Positions 1 to 12,032 of a DNA stretch of 64,000 nt are shown here, piece by piece (position 1 is the stretch's first letter; every line of letters begins with the position of its first letter). The notes beneath the pieces are model-generated. The model was not told the DNA's origin. It saw only the letters and a list, made by a program, of their open reading frames with translations, and made no database searches. The position numbers were made by a program, and so were the translations under genes. Source of the stretch: Gonatopus flavifemur (lineage: Eukaryota > Arthropoda > Insecta > Hymenoptera > Dryinidae); contig JAFFJZ010000001.1 in NCBI GenBank assembly GCA_018340375.1, positions 71,664,001-71,728,000 of the forward strand. The letters run 5' to 3'.

Positions 1-913
1 TTTTCTAATCACCAGCTTCATGACAAGAGTCTTGAAACGAAAGATGCTATAGACAACCGCTTTAATCATTCAACTAAACTAGGGATTACATGCCAAGATC
101 CATGTACAGGGATGCCAGATTGAGGATTTTTCATCTTTTCTAATTGGTCATTCTCATTAAATGAGGGATGTGATTGGTAGAACAATCAGAAAAAAATCCT
201 CATCTAACAACTGTGTCCATGTGAACCACGTGATTTCCATTTGAAGACCCATACGATCCGTTTGATTCCCGCACTGAGAAAACTGTTCAATTGTCAGGAC
301 TGAGAATTTAGTAAAATACGACATCGAAAACGAAACTTAGTCGTAGCAAATAAAATATTAATCCCTAAAATTTGGTGTTGAAAGTACCATCAAGTTGTTG
401 ATGTCGTTTTGGTGATTATAACTGAAAAGTCTTCTCAGTGAATATGACATGCCATGCCACCCATTCGATTGCTATGTAAAGATCCATACAACCCATCCAA
501 TTTCCATCTGACGACCCATGCTACCTGCTCAACTCCTATGTGTCTTACTAATTTCCCACTTGATTCTCGTGTGAAAAGTTATGCGATCCTTTCGATTCCC
601 ATATCACGGGGCATACGAACAAACTGGGAATTCACACTCGAGACTCTACACCCCATGTAAAAAAACCTCCAGAATTATATATAATTATCTAGAAATCCTA
701 TATGAACTGTATTGAAATGTATTATTTCAACTCCATTGGATCTACATGTAATATAAACTCTGAGACTTCATCTCTTTTGAAAACAAAAGAAAATTGTCCT
801 TTGGTCCATCTTAATATGCAGTACTCACAGGTGTAACTGAATATGATTTGCATGGCCTTCTTGAAGGCAACGCTGAATGATATTAGTTGAATTATTTTCA
901 ATGAGAACATTAC
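1..913. other. Intron 2 of the MFSD12-like gene, no exon seen
   Basis: Downstream of the donor at 913 no segment resembles the next MFSD12 exon. The stretch has a weak inverted repeat at about 120-215 and degenerate repeats of GATCC...TTGATTCCC words (about 245-280 and 580-605). Open frames at 454-660 and 722-1126 look accidental; the second is the exon 2 region read in another frame. Confidence 0.5.
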
Positions 914-3450
914 CTTATTGCGGTTAAGTCTGCTCGGACGAGCAGTGAATTGGTTAAGGATGGAATCATAGAAAGGTGGGAAATTTGCACGGCTGCCCAA
1001 CCGGTTTGAAATATGATGATGCTTAATATATAAAATATCATTCCTCTCGAACTCGATATAACAATGAATGCACCGAAAATATTTGGGAATGTTAAAATCA
1101 CCATAACGGAACCAATCATGTGCCATGTTTTCTTTTTATTATATCGATCCACTAAAATACCGAATATTGGTGTCACAAAGGCGTCCACAACTTGGCCTGA
1201 AACAAAATATTTTATATAAAACGATTCTTACACGAGATGAACAAAGGTAAAAAAAAGTTCTCCAGGATTTCGTTTTGAAAATTCTACTGAAAAGAGATGT
1301 ATGGTAGTAACGTCAATTCTTTTTTATTGAAAAAATATCAAGTTTTTATAGATTTTGATCAAATCGATTCAAGATTTTGTCGAGGATTCTTGGAACATCA
1401 CTAATGGGCGATACTTGACAAGATCGATACTTTCCCTGGGGGAGGAATTTCACGTAAAATCACTGAAATTTTCCAAGAATTTCTATAAAGAGTCTTTCAG
1501 AGAAATTTTTTTCACCATACAAATATGTAGGATGTCCCAGAATTCACCTCCTACATTTCTATGGCATATTCTGCAACTAAAATGCAATAATCTCCCGTTG
1601 AAAAGAAATTTTTTTTGGGGTTTAATTTTAAAGATATGAGCTTTTTCAGATTTTTTTGGAACCCAAATCATTTAAAAGCATTGTGTGCTACGTACTTGAG
1701 CTGGACAGCATCCGCGCAGTTAAAACGGCGCACAGTGGGAAATTTTGGTGTATTTATTGACAAAAATCAACCTACAACCCAATTTTCATCCGACGCTGAT
1801 GAATTTGCTTCTAAAATACTCAGAAAGAGTTCCACTTCAACGTATCACTGCGGCATTTTTGTTGGGACCAATCAGATATTTATACAATTCAACAAAAACT
1901 CGATGAATTTTCAATAAAGAAACATCGATACTGCGAAACATCGCTTTTTAGTGATGAAAATTCTCGAATTTTCAATAGTCAGGAGCTATATAAAGTTGTC
2001 CCGGTTTTCTTGAGTCTTTTCTGCTATCTAATAACCAACTTCGATTTTGAGAAAGTGATCTATTCACAAAATTTCTTGATCTTTGGATGGATTATGTAAT
2101 TTCTATCAGATTTTTATAGCATTTTTGTGCTTCTCCATCACAAGCATTAGTACTTTCATGTGAAGAAATATGTTTCGTCACGTAAAACAGGAAAAACGTT
2201 TCTTTTTACACAAATAATGATTCACTCGTTCACGAAATCTTCTTTCTCCACTTTGATTCGAATTCTCCTCTAATTCAGTGGAATATTACGGAAATGCCGT
2301 ATTGATACGTTCAAGGGGAACCCTCTTTGAGTATTCTGAAATTAATTTCATCAGCATCGAATGAAAATTGAGTTGTAGGCTGATTTTTGTCCATGAATGC
2401 ACCAAAATTTCCCACTGTGCGGCGGACCTGTAAGAGAAAAATTGAACTAACCTGTCATTTTTCAATTCAAATTTATAGCAATTTGAGATTTCTTGACCTT
2501 CAGCCAATTAGAATTTGGATCATTATATTTCCAAAACAAAAATCTATGAGAATAGTACAGTTTTTTCCAGAGATCCGCCGTTTTCCAACTAAGCGCAAGG
2601 ATGTAGCACACGCTGCTAATGAATGATTTGGATTTAAAAAAAAATCTAAATATGCTTAATCCGAGACACCCTGCCTAGTGTACATGAATTTGTTGCAAAT
2701 ATCGAATGAAATTTGACACATATTCAGTGCAAAAGTGTCTAACTATGAAATTTGCTTATCTCTAGTTGTTACTTTCAACAATTCTCGGTAAGTTTATTTC
2801 AAAATTTTCGGCACATCCTTAATAAAAAAAATCGCGGCACTTTTCTGCATTATCCGAAATCTGACAGAAATCATGAAGACATTTCTGTGAAATCTTGGAC
2901 GTTTTTAGAGAACCGTAGAGGAATGCGGAGATCATTTTTATTGGGGATCTGAATGAAGTGAAAAAATCCTGAGAAGACAACGAAATATCTTTTGTTCACC
3001 AGTATAGAAATTAAATTTTGAAAATTTCAAGTATCAAGTGAGTTTACTGTTCATGAAATCCAAAGAATAACATAAAAATAATATTTAGGCTCGTTAATTT
3101 TCTCATTGAGATATTTTCATAGAGTTATAATAATGTATTTCTATCAGGAAACGATATTGTTTCATCAACATCGATTCTTTTACCAATCAACTTTCATTCC
3201 AGGGTAGTTATTGAAGTTTTAGAGAAATCACGAAAAGAGGAAATTTACCTAAAAGTAACAGAGCACCAGCGGTAGTAGGTTCCAATAGTACTACTCTCTG
3301 AAGATATATCAGCGTATAGGAAAACCACATAGCAGCTGCTAGGTCGTTGTAAACATGACCCAAGGCAAATGCCCGCTTGGTTGAAATCGAAATTTTTCTC
3401 TCCATATCTGGTTGTTTTCCTTGCAATCTTTCCATTCCGCAATTTTTCAA
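914..3450 (-). CDS. MFSD12: MFSD12-like major facilitator transporter, N-terminal two exons (partial, continues off left edge)
   Basis: Coding exons are 3450..3249 and 1196..914 on the minus strand. Exon 1 ends at a GTAAAT donor with one base of a Gly codon; exon 2 follows TTTGTTTCAG and completes it, giving LLLLG-QVVDAFVTPIFG. Exon 2 ends ADLTAIR at a GTAATG donor, with two bases of the Arg codon inside the exon. Visible parts: a charged N-terminus, a first membrane segment after ALGHVYNDLAAAMW, a second across the junction, the cytoplasmic-loop motif GILVDRYNKKKTW typical of the GPH/MFSD family, then two more hydrophobic segments ending near HLSMIPSLTNS. In vertebrates MFSD12 acts in lysosomes and melanosomes and is needed for cysteine import; the insect role is inferred only. 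The remaining membrane segments must lie left of base 1. The start is the first in-frame ATG (3450); Met codons at about 3435 and 3405 are alternatives. Confidence 0.85.
1529..2675. mobile_element. Degenerate foldback element inside MFSD12-like intron 1
   Basis: Two long arms are inverted copies: 1640-1870 pairs with 2290-2640, sharing blocks such as CCCAAATCATT, GTGTGCTAC and GCGCACAGTGGG with its complement. The outer ends read GGATGTCCCAG on the left and, as reverse complement, GGCAGGGTGTCTCGG on the right, each next to TA. Internal open frames (1355-1917, 2286-2626) fall in the arms and look non-coding. It lies wholly in the 2-kb intron, so it should be spliced out. The exact ends are uncertain. 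Confidence 0.6.
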
Positions 3451-4246
3451 TCACAGGGATGTTTTTATTATATTATTAATTGTAATTCTCATCTCAAGTG
3501 GAGTTATTATTGCGATGAAAAATTTCAAAATTCCACATTTCTGGCAGGACATAATTCTCTTCTTCTATTATCTTCGATTAACATGAAAAGAGTACTGAAA
3601 CAAAATATTAATATTATGTTGTAAATAATTGAAAAGGAGTATATGGTAATCTATATTGACTAAAAAAACACTATGATTCATTGAAATGTTGCAGAATATA
3701 AAAACTATTCTTATGCTCACTGTCAAAAATAATCGAAATTTTCCTGTACGGGAAAATTTTAATCATTGGATGGGAAATCAATTTCCAATATAAGTTGAGG
3801 AAATTTCTTATAAATTTAACTGAAAATTCCAAACTTTATTGGATTTTTCCCACCATGTTAGATTCAATTTTCGGGCAAGTATGGGGAATTCCTGACGCAT
3901 GAATAGTTTAATCACCTCACATTGATTTATAGAAATTTTTCCATGAAAATTTCTTACAGGGCATGACAGCGAGTTACTGTCTTATTTTCTTCATGTTGCC
4001 AAAGTTTGCATTGTTTTTTGAAATGACGTGATATAATCGAACATTGACCAATCTAGAAACATGAAGATTTTCTACTTCTGAATATCACCACCTGGTTAGA
4101 AAAACTCGTAAGACCCAGTCAAATCAAATCGAAGGGGATTTGGAAAGAACTGTTTTTTAGGTTTCAATGAGTCTTGCATTGAAATAGTTTATTGAATTTA
4201 ACTAAATGTAATTGACAGTTTCCGAAATAGCTCCGATCGGAACATT
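3451..4246. other. Upstream region of the MFSD12-like gene
   Basis: AT-rich DNA 5' of the predicted start codon. The promoter and any 5' untranslated exon should lie here, but no TATA box or initiator stands out and no conserved coding segment is visible. Confidence 0.35.
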
Positions 4247-4858
4247 CCCTCGTGAAAATATTTCTATGCCAAATTACGCCAAAAACTACGAAATATTACA
4301 GCTTGGCATAGTTTTTCGTAATTAGGCATAGACAAAAATATGAATATTTGGCCTCTTGGTCATAGATAGTGATGCCGCGATATTATCGTCGATAATTGAG
4401 GAATAATCGATTATCTCAATTCTTACACGTTTCTATGGAATATATAATTCACGAATCTTCGATTATGCTCATGATGAAACGGAATAATGAATGATTACAG
4501 GCTTGTACACAAAATAAACCAAGATATGCTTCCATTTATCGTTACGATATATCGATAATTATCGTTACGATAGTGTAAGAATATTTTGATTTATTTTGTT
4601 TAAAAGACCAAGATGATCCATTATCCCGTTTCATTTCGTGCACAGTCGAAGATCTACGCGTTAAAAGTTCCATGAAAACCTGTCAAAATTAAAATAATCG
4701 ATTATTTCTGAATTTCGACGATAATATCGCGGCAACACTAGTCATAGATTGGCGTACTTTGACGTAGAAGTGCGTAGAATTTCCTACGTTTTTTCACGGA
4801 CGTGTCCGAAATGCAGTATTTAGGCGTAGTTTTTGGCGTGGAAATATTTTCACAAGGG
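4247..4858. mobile_element. CCC...GGG foldback element, interrupted by a hAT-type element
   Basis: The left end CCCTCGTGAAAATATTTC matches the reverse complement of the right end, CCCTTGTGAAAATATTTC. The next bases also pair: GCCAAAAACTACG against CGTAGTTTTTGGC. The flanks are TT on both sides (4245-4246, 4859-4860), consistent with a 2-bp target duplication. The ends resemble those of the elements at 12033 and 23057 (CCCGTGTGGAAATATTTC), so these may be one superfamily. A younger element occupies 4367-4740. Confidence 0.75.
4367..4740. mobile_element. hAT-type MITE with perfect 8-bp target duplication
   Basis: Terminal repeats TAGTGATGCCGCGATATTAT and TAGTGTTGCCGCGATATTAT (right end reversed) bound a 374-bp element. 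The flanking 8-mer GTCATAGA is repeated exactly at 4359-4366 and 4741-4748. TAGTG ends and an 8-bp duplication are the hAT signature. It has no transposase frame, so it is non-autonomous, and it sits inside an older CCC...GGG element, which dates the two insertions relative to each other. Confidence 0.9.
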
Positions 4859-5599
4859 TTGTACAAGATTCAATTCCATTTGGCAAGACTCCAGTAGTGT
4901 GCCTTAACGAGGGTCGTTTTTCATCCCAGAAAATCAATTTTGCGATTTTGTGACTGTCTGTACAACAAAATATTCTTACGTCTTCTCTGAAAATTCCGTT
5001 TCGATAAGCGATTCAAATTTCCATGACATGTATATACTCTAAAAAAAAGTCTAAACGTGTTCCATAATCCTGACGGCCACTAGATGATGATTTGATAAAA
5101 TACAAAGAATTGCTTCTCTAGTCGATGCAGATAAAAATCACTCGGAATCTGAAATAATTGGGTGACTGAACCCACTTTTTCTTAAGAAACCTAGATTAGA
5201 ACGAGGAAAAAATCACCATTTTGGCTCTTTGTTTGACAGAGACCAGTAGATTACGTGAAAATTTGTTGATAATTCATTCGAAATATCCGTGAATTTTCCC
5301 ACACAAATAATGTAAATCACACCATAAGTTGTTCTTACATAAAACTTGAGGAATGATTTTAAAACATAATCCTTCAGAACTAATGCACATAATACAGCAA
5401 AGAGTATAAGTTTGATCTTAATCATTTCCTTTCATAATTTGTGAATAATTTTGCTTCCTGCTAGATGAACCCGAATGGAAAAAATTTCTAAAATTACATA
5501 TAATTCAATATAATTTGAATATAAGTTATGAATGAATTATATACGATTTTGAGTATTTTTTCACTCGTGTACTTCAAGCATTGAACAAAAAATTATTTA

Positions 5600-5824
5600 C
5601 ACGAAAAGAATAATTTAGCTGCAGCACCTAAGTGGTTAGCACGGACATGGACAGCCATTGAATCAGCCCCTGTAGCTAAATCTTAGCTGTTATAGCAAAA
5701 AAATTTGCATTTGTCGCCAATTTATTTGCGGTGGTAGCTAAAATTTAGTGGCGGGAGCTAATTTAATGGCTGTCTGTGTCTGTGCTAGCCATTTAGCTGC
5801 TGCAGCTAAATTATTTTTTCCGTG
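5600..5824. mobile_element. TA-flanked MITE built of TTAGCTGCAGC words
   Basis: Ends CACGAAAAGAATAATTTAGC and, reversed, CACGGAAAAAATAATTTAGC are flanked by TA on both sides (5598-5599, 5825-5826). The arms pair over about 60 bp, including GACAGCCATT with its complement. The interior repeats TAGCTAAA and its complement many times. TA flanks and CAC...GTG ends suggest a Tc1/mariner-type non-autonomous element. Confidence 0.8.
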
Positions 5825-6085
5825 TAGACATAATTTATATTCACACAAATAAATTAAGGAAAAGAAGTACAAATTCTACATCTTTCTTCGAGCTCCGTCA
5901 GCTCCGTTAATTTCACAATTTTATACTTTTTAAATATTTGAGGGGTGAATCGTCAAACTAAATCTATATACTGAAAAAATATTGTTTAATTCTTTGAATC
6001 CATATGATTATTATGCGCTATAGGATGTGGAGTGTCTGGCTCATCCGACTTGCTGGCTATGTAGTGTAAAATTTATTTTATACAA

Positions 6086-6210
6086 CCCTGGGTCAAAGAA
6101 TCCATTGAATCTGACAAATGAAATTAAATGAGATTTGGTCAGAACATTGTCCAAGTTTAATTGTAATTTGATGAGAATTGGTCAGAATTAATGGGTTCTT
6201 TTAACCAGGG
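6086..6210. mobile_element. Short CCCTGG...CCAGGG MITE
   Basis: Inverted ends CCCTGGGTCAAAGAATCCAT and CCCTGGTTAAAAGAACCCAT (right reversed) with AA on both flanks. Inside, TTGAATCTGACAAAT pairs with TTAATTCTGACCAAT read in reverse. The element at 20954-21107 is related, with CCCTGGTTAAA ends and the same GATTTGGTCAGA-type interior. Confidence 0.7.
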
Positions 6211-7835
6211 AACGCTCTGTCCAATGAATAAATGAATAAAGTGAATTTCAAGAGAACACGAAGGTTCAAAGAATGTTCGATGGATGTACATTGAACATCT
6301 GGACATTCGAAGGTCCATTGAACCCAAGTTTACGTACAATGAACCAAGATTCAGATTTGGAGCTAAAAGGTCTGTATTCTGGCGATGAGGATCTTTGAGA
6401 AGGATCGGTCCTGTTTTATATAAAAAATATATAATTTTTATAGATTTCAATAAAAATTCGATACTTTTCAAATACAAAGGGATCGATCCTTTTCAAGGAT
6501 TTCTATCACTACTGTGTTCTGTTAAATTTCCAAATGTAAAATAATGTACTAAAAAATTTGCACCAAAACGCGACTTTTTCCATATGAAAAGTCTTATATT
6601 CAACACGGAAATTCATCAACATTTCCATGACTATCGAGAGAGATCTAATTCCAATTCTATTATTCGAAAAAATTTACATTCACTTTGTACATGAGTAATG
6701 ATAGTTGGGAAAACAATGCAAAACGATATGATACACTATATTTGTATTTTATTGATGAAAAACATAGTTCTCAATCAACTGCTGTAGTTTCAATAAAAGA
6801 AAAAACGTGGGGATTGTTTGAATACGTCATAAAACATAACTATAATATGATAACAGTCATACCGCACTCACAGTTTTTGAATACCGTATAACATTCTTAC
6901 ATAGCGCATCACAATTCTTTTTCTCTGCATATATTTTCGATTGAAACATACCAATTAGAATTTAAACACACTCTATAATTATTATATTTGTTCTAACACA
7001 ATTGTGTATGCGTACACTTTAAACGCAAATCACACCTGTACGAACACATGTCACGATATTTTTTCTATCACCATAAATAGACAAAAGCAGTTTAAAAATT
7101 TTTCGAAATATCAAACCTTTTTAGTCTTAGAAACTTTTTATCCTCCGATATCGTTATCAATTTCCAGTGATATTTCAATAAAATTCACAAACAGTGTATT
7201 TTTTCCGCGTGCGTGATGAGATATACGGAGGCGAGAACAGTACGGATCTCGTGACCAAACAAGTCCCTCTCATGGGAGAAACTGTCTATACCTTGAATCA
7301 GGAAGAAGACTTGTGCTAGCACATGAACGTGCGCACGCTTGCATAGAAGGTGACCAAAGATACGCTGTAATAACCAACTGTTCACTTGCCCACGTAAGTA
7401 TAACGTCGCGTAAGAAGAACATGTTCGTGATTGAGATAACGTAACCTTATCGATAAGTCTTGATATTAATTGCACATTCGGCTAAATAACTCACTGGGTC
7501 TCAAAATTTCATTGCGGATTCGATAAATGAATTTGAACAATAATCAACGATTGAATATAAATAACCCATTGTTTACCGATAGAAACAAATCTGTAATACA
7601 ATTCAAGTGAAAAACTCTTGTCGATTGTTGAGAAGTTATAATATTTTGCAAGAGAAATGTTGTTATGGAATTTTCAGGACAGTTATGGAAAATTTGATGA
7701 ACTTTTGTAGAATTTTCATGGAATATTTTGAGGAGTAGTTTATCGTATATAATTATTGATGGAACTAGTTTCCAATTTTCAATTTAGTTCCGAAGGATGA
7801 TCTCTGTAAATTTCAACATTTGGAATGAATTTCAT

Positions 7836-8301
7836 CTCAGATAGCAATTTAACCTTGCTGCAATGTTGTCAGGCAAGCTTGTGACAACCCTGTCTGAAAA
7901 ATTCAATAGATTCCCATAAATTCCCATACATGCTGTGACACTAGCCACTATTGAAACTGATAGGATGTTTTATTCCTATCAGTATTTATCAGGTTTTGCT
8001 GATCATACCGATAAAAACCCATAGAACATCGGATTCCCCATAGAATCTTATGGAAACCCTCAAGTCCTGTGACACTAGCCACTATTGACACTGATAGGAA
8101 ATCATGGATTCCAATAGGATTTGGCCTATCGGTTTCTATTGGTCTTTTCGCACAGGGGAGGTTGATATAAGCCTCCTAGTTGACACACGACAAGGGTACA
8201 AGCTTACAAAACCCTTGCAGCAGGGCTGTAGCAACCTCAAACTGACAAGGTTTTCAATAACTAGCCAAAAACGGTTATGACTAGCCTAAATGTTATCTGG
8301 G
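7836..8301. mobile_element. Decayed CAGATARCA-ended foldback element with internal direct repeat
   Basis: The left end CTCAGATAGCAATTTAACC and the reversed right end CCCAGATAACATTTAGG form terminal repeats, flanked by AT and GT (imperfect). Inside, 7933-7965 and 8067-8099 are 33-bp direct repeats differing at one base (CTGTGACACTAGCCACTATT...). The interior also holds many CCTATCAG and GATAGG words that could pair. Confidence 0.5.
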
Positions 8302-8458
8302 GTTTCGAGTATTTAGTTGCAAGAGAACTCGCTTGGATGGTAACTTTGGTATTCTGTCAAGGATTCTTCCGAATAAAGTACAACAAAAAATCTTTTAAAT
8401 TCGACAAAAGAATTGAGTTATGTACAATTTTGCATATAGTTTTTATATAATTTGTTTA

Positions 8459-8737
8459 TTCAGTAAACATTTTTCCCTTCAACATTTCGAATATTTATTA
8501 TGTTCTCTAAATGTTAACAGAAAGTTCTCTAATGCGTCGATTTCGGAAATCTTTTTGACGTCTTTCTCATGAGATCTGGAACTTATCAAAATCCAAGTCA
8601 ACTTTCTGATAACTTCCAGACTTCATGAGAAGGGCATCAAAAAGATTTCCGAAATCGGCGCATTATAGAACTTTCCTGTTAGCATTTAGAGAACATAATG
8701 AATGTTTGAAATGTTGGGTGGAAAAATGTTTACTGGG
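8459..8737. mobile_element. CAGTAAACATTTTTCC foldback MITE
   Basis: A near-perfect palindrome: left CAGTAAACATTTTTCCC pairs with right GGAAAAATGTTTACTGGG, and the inner blocks ATGTTCTCTAAATG, GATTTCGGAAATCTTTTTGA and AAAGTTCTCTAATGCG pair with their complements. If the first two bases of the left CCC have decayed to TT, the flanks are TA on both sides. Solitary CCCAGTAAACATT ends also occur at 45695 and 55047. Confidence 0.75.
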
Positions 8738-8789
8738 TACTCGGAGCGATAAAAAATAAATGATTATCAAACGTCAGTCAGATCACACA

Positions 8790-9119
8790 CCCAACCAGAA
8801 ATTTACAACAGGCGCAGTACTGCACCAGTACTGGCCAAGACTGACAGGGTACTGGCATTTGTATGGAATGATAACGCTTTTCAGTACTGGGGATTCAGTA
8901 CTAATACCATTATTCGCAATCAGTGCAGGGCCAGTACTGGGTTAGTACCTGGCCGGTAATAAGTTCTCAGTATACTGGTTTATCAGTACAGGCATAGTAC
9001 TGTATTTTTATGTATCCAGTACTGATCCCGTACGTGTTGGCCAAGTGTTGGAGACCCAATACGGGCACTGTACTGCACCTGTTGTCAACATTGACATATT
9101 CCGGATTTTTCTGATTGGG
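8790..9119. mobile_element. CCCAAYCAGAAA MITE rich in CAGTACTG palindromes
   Basis: Ends CCCAACCAGAAA and CCCAATCAGAAA (right reversed) with CA on both flanks (8788-8789, 9120-9121). Arms pair through ACAACAGGYGCAGTAC. The 330-bp interior repeats the palindrome CAGTACTG or its half CAGTACNG about ten times. The open frame crossing its left end (8760-8945) is accidental. Confidence 0.75.
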
Positions 9120-9789
9120 CATAATCAACAAACATATTCAATACATCATTGTAAGAAGTGAGTCTTAAATTTAGATCATTTTGTGATTGAATCTAAAACG
9201 CAAACTAATTAAGTAAAAAAAATCACACAATGGAAACAGCATCGCTTAGAAAATAAGATGCAAACAGATTTCTCTTTACAGTGATGGTAAATTTTCTCAA
9301 TACAGTTCAGATGTATGTGTATAAACGAATCCAGAGCTTAAAGTAGCTTCAGTAGAGTCGAGGTATTTCGAAAAACTGTTCTCATTAGAATTCTATCTAC
9401 TTTAATTATCTAAACTTATGTCAACGTACCCATTGAATACATAACCGGTTCCGATACAAGAATTTTTAATCAACTTTCGTTCTTCTTTGATACAGTCTGG
9501 TATTGAACGTGAAATTTGATACTATACCTCGCACATAGACCTCAGATTGTTACAGAATTGACTTCCAACAAAACAAACAAAATGTTCAATTACTCACATT
9601 ATACCAAATACAATTTAAAATTTGATTGTACATAAGTTGAAATGTAAGTTCAGGATTGCCTTTTTCAACTAAAAATAATGTGAATAAAATTGAGAGAATC
9701 ATATATGTTCTAGCCAGTATTTGAAATTATTCAAGAATATAACATTTTTAGATCTCTTGAAAATCTCTTGGCCTTGAATAGAAGAAATA

Positions 9790-10510
9790 TTTGAAAGTGC
9801 TGTATAAAACATTTTTAACTTGTTTGAAAAGGATGTTGGAACATGAAATATACAGAGATGTGAAAATTATTAGAATAATCATGATTTTCAAAACTGTTCC
9901 AACTTTCCTCTAAGGGAATGCAATCATTTATGGAGTACTGGTTTTATTTCTTGATATAAATAGTTCTTAAGCCCTCCATTTTTGAACGAAGGAATATTCC
10001 ATGATTATTATATAACAATCTCATTTGTACCAAGTTCTTTTTCATTATGAGCATCTTAATATGTCTTTAAATAACTAACAATGTGCAATATTTTGATATT
10101 AAGAACTTGTGTGTGGTTTTATAAAATTTATATACACGACAAGGAATGATAGTTGAGTTACGATGAAACCAATAAAAATCCCACTCGGAATTTGTTGTTA
10201 ACTATTCTAAATTCCTAGCGGGTATCTATCTATGTCGCATACTGTTTAGTTTGAGATCGAGGTGTTGAGATCATTGGAGTGAAAAAAAGATTGGAAAGAA
10301 AAATTGTTATAATTGTTATTAACTCAGAAATGGAAGGATGAAAAACTACTATATCAACAATCAGACAAAATAGTACTTCCCCACAGATAAATGCATAATC
10401 TGAGGCAAAAGTTGGAGTTATTTTGGAAATAACAATTATTCTAATAATTTTCACACCTCTGTAAAGTTTGATGAGGTATTCGATTTCAAATCCGCTTTGA
10501 ATGTTGGAGA
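9790..10510. repeat. Imperfect inverted repeat with arms of about 200 bp
   Basis: The left arm (about 9845-9990) reappears in reverse at about 10320-10465: AATTATTAGAATAAT, the region around CAAAAGTTGGAG, and ATAAATGATTGC/ATAAATGCATAATC align with about 70 percent agreement by eye. The long minus-strand frame at 10230-10520 lies in the right arm, and the left arm has stops in the equivalent frame, so it is probably not a gene. No clean termini were found. Confidence 0.5.
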
Positions 10511-10708
10511 GTAAATCCAAAGTTTATTTCAGAGTTTTAAATTGATACTCACATTGGATTTTCACCTTGGAAGATCATTTTGTACACTTTTCTCCAACAT
10601 TGATTTAGAGATTCTTAACAAAAACTGGTCAAAAGTTGAGCAATTTTTGTTCGGATTTTATGAGATTCCAAATAATATTCTGTGCGCGCAAAAGTTGAGC
10701 CTTGAAAG

Positions 10709-10928
10709 TAGTGTTTCGGACGAGACCGAGACTGGTCTCGGTATCGACCCCGAGATCGAGACGAGACGTACCGAAACGTATAAAATGCATTGTCGAAATC
10801 GAAAATCTTGACTCGAGACTGAAACGATACTGATTTTGTCGAGACAAAAGCGAGACCGAGACGAGATTATAAATTCCAAGACCAAATCGAAACCCGGTCA
10901 GTCTCGGCGAGACGAAAACGAAACACTA
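10709..10928. mobile_element. hAT-type MITE rich in GAGACCGAGAC
   Basis: The left TAGTGTTTCG and right CGAAACACTA are exact inverted termini. CTTGAAAG is duplicated exactly at 10701-10708 and 10929-10936. The 220-bp body is more GC-rich than its surroundings and made largely of GAGACGAGAC/GTCTCG words. Open frames across it on both strands (10542-10885) come from this repetitive make-up. Confidence 0.9.
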
Positions 10929-11742
10929 CTTGAAAGTCGTTCACACATGAGTGTAATGAGTTGCAGTTCTGTTAACAGAAAACAACGTTCATGTCTCCGA
11001 TTTTGCTAACGATTTAGTGAACTTTGACTCGATCTGTACTCAACTTGTTCACATTTGTGCTCAACGCGCCATTACGATTAGAACCTTATTGAACCCAAAC
11101 AACGGGTTTTGGTTCGACTCCATCTGTCTTTTTGAGCAAAGTATTTTTACAAAACCTGCGGACATCCTCTAACGAAAAGATGAACTTGGAAAAAAATTCA
11201 TAAAATTCAGCTCCTATATGAATTAAATTTAGTTCGGAATCCGAACGAAGTTTAATCTCACTACTTTGCCACAAGTGTTTGAACAGATTAGTATCTAACA
11301 AAGATGAAAATGACGTCGATTAATCCCTGACGTCACTGTACTCTCTAGAGAGTTAATTTTATTCTATTGACAAATGTTAAAAGTATATTAATCACTCAGA
11401 ATCTAAATTTATTCTCAAAGCAATGAAGTACTGAGTCTCCTTTTCTTATTTCTCAAATGCTTGAAGTCTTTCATTGTCACAATTACTGAAAATCTAGAAC
11501 TATATTTACAAAAATCTAAAGATAACACAAAATCATGGTCAAGTACTTTTTAGAAGTGAAATGACAATATAAGTGGCATGATAAAACTAAGACGAACAAA
11601 TTTTTATGAATATCCCAAATATCTGACTAATATTCTATCAAAATTAACAGAAACTCAATCAATTTTTTCATAAAAACATCAATGCTTCTAAACATGACTC
11701 ATATCACTCTATGGAACGTTGTAGTAAACTGGAAAAAATATT

Positions 11743-11932
11743 TATTTGTCCTCTCTCCATAAAATATTTATTTGTAGAAATTAAATATTCGATTGGATGC
11801 AAAGACTGATTACTTGTGGTGAATAAATTATTCATTCAGAGGACCAATTTATTTGGGGCAAGCATTCAATTATTCGATTCGATTAAATATTTAATTAATC
11901 CGAAGAAATATTTCATGGAGAGAGGACAAATA
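11743..11932. mobile_element. TATTTGTCCTCTCTCCAT inverted-repeat MITE
   Basis: Termini TATTTGTCCTCTCTCCATAA and, reversed, TATTTGTCCTCTCTCCATGA bound about 190 bp. The arms continue through AAATATTT and TTAAATATTCGATT with its complement. The interior carries several AATTTATT/AATAAATT words. No clear target duplication could be fixed. Confidence 0.7.
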
Positions 11933-12032
11933 GACTATTTATTTGGTTTGAAGACATTTTTTTCAATGATTAAATAATGGTCAGAAAATATTAAAAATCA
12001 TAATCAGAAAATATTGTATATTTCATGATTGA

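Noticed and set aside
722..1126. 134-codon minus-strand open frame
   Set aside because: It overlaps MFSD12-like exon 2 in another frame; the exon frame matches the family and uses proper splice sites.
6157..6477. 106-codon minus-strand frame
   Set aside because: It partly overlaps the 6086-6210 MITE and has no recognisable domain.
10542..10885. Open frames on both strands
   Set aside because: They cross the GAGACCGAGAC element at 10709-10928, whose repetitive make-up keeps frames open.
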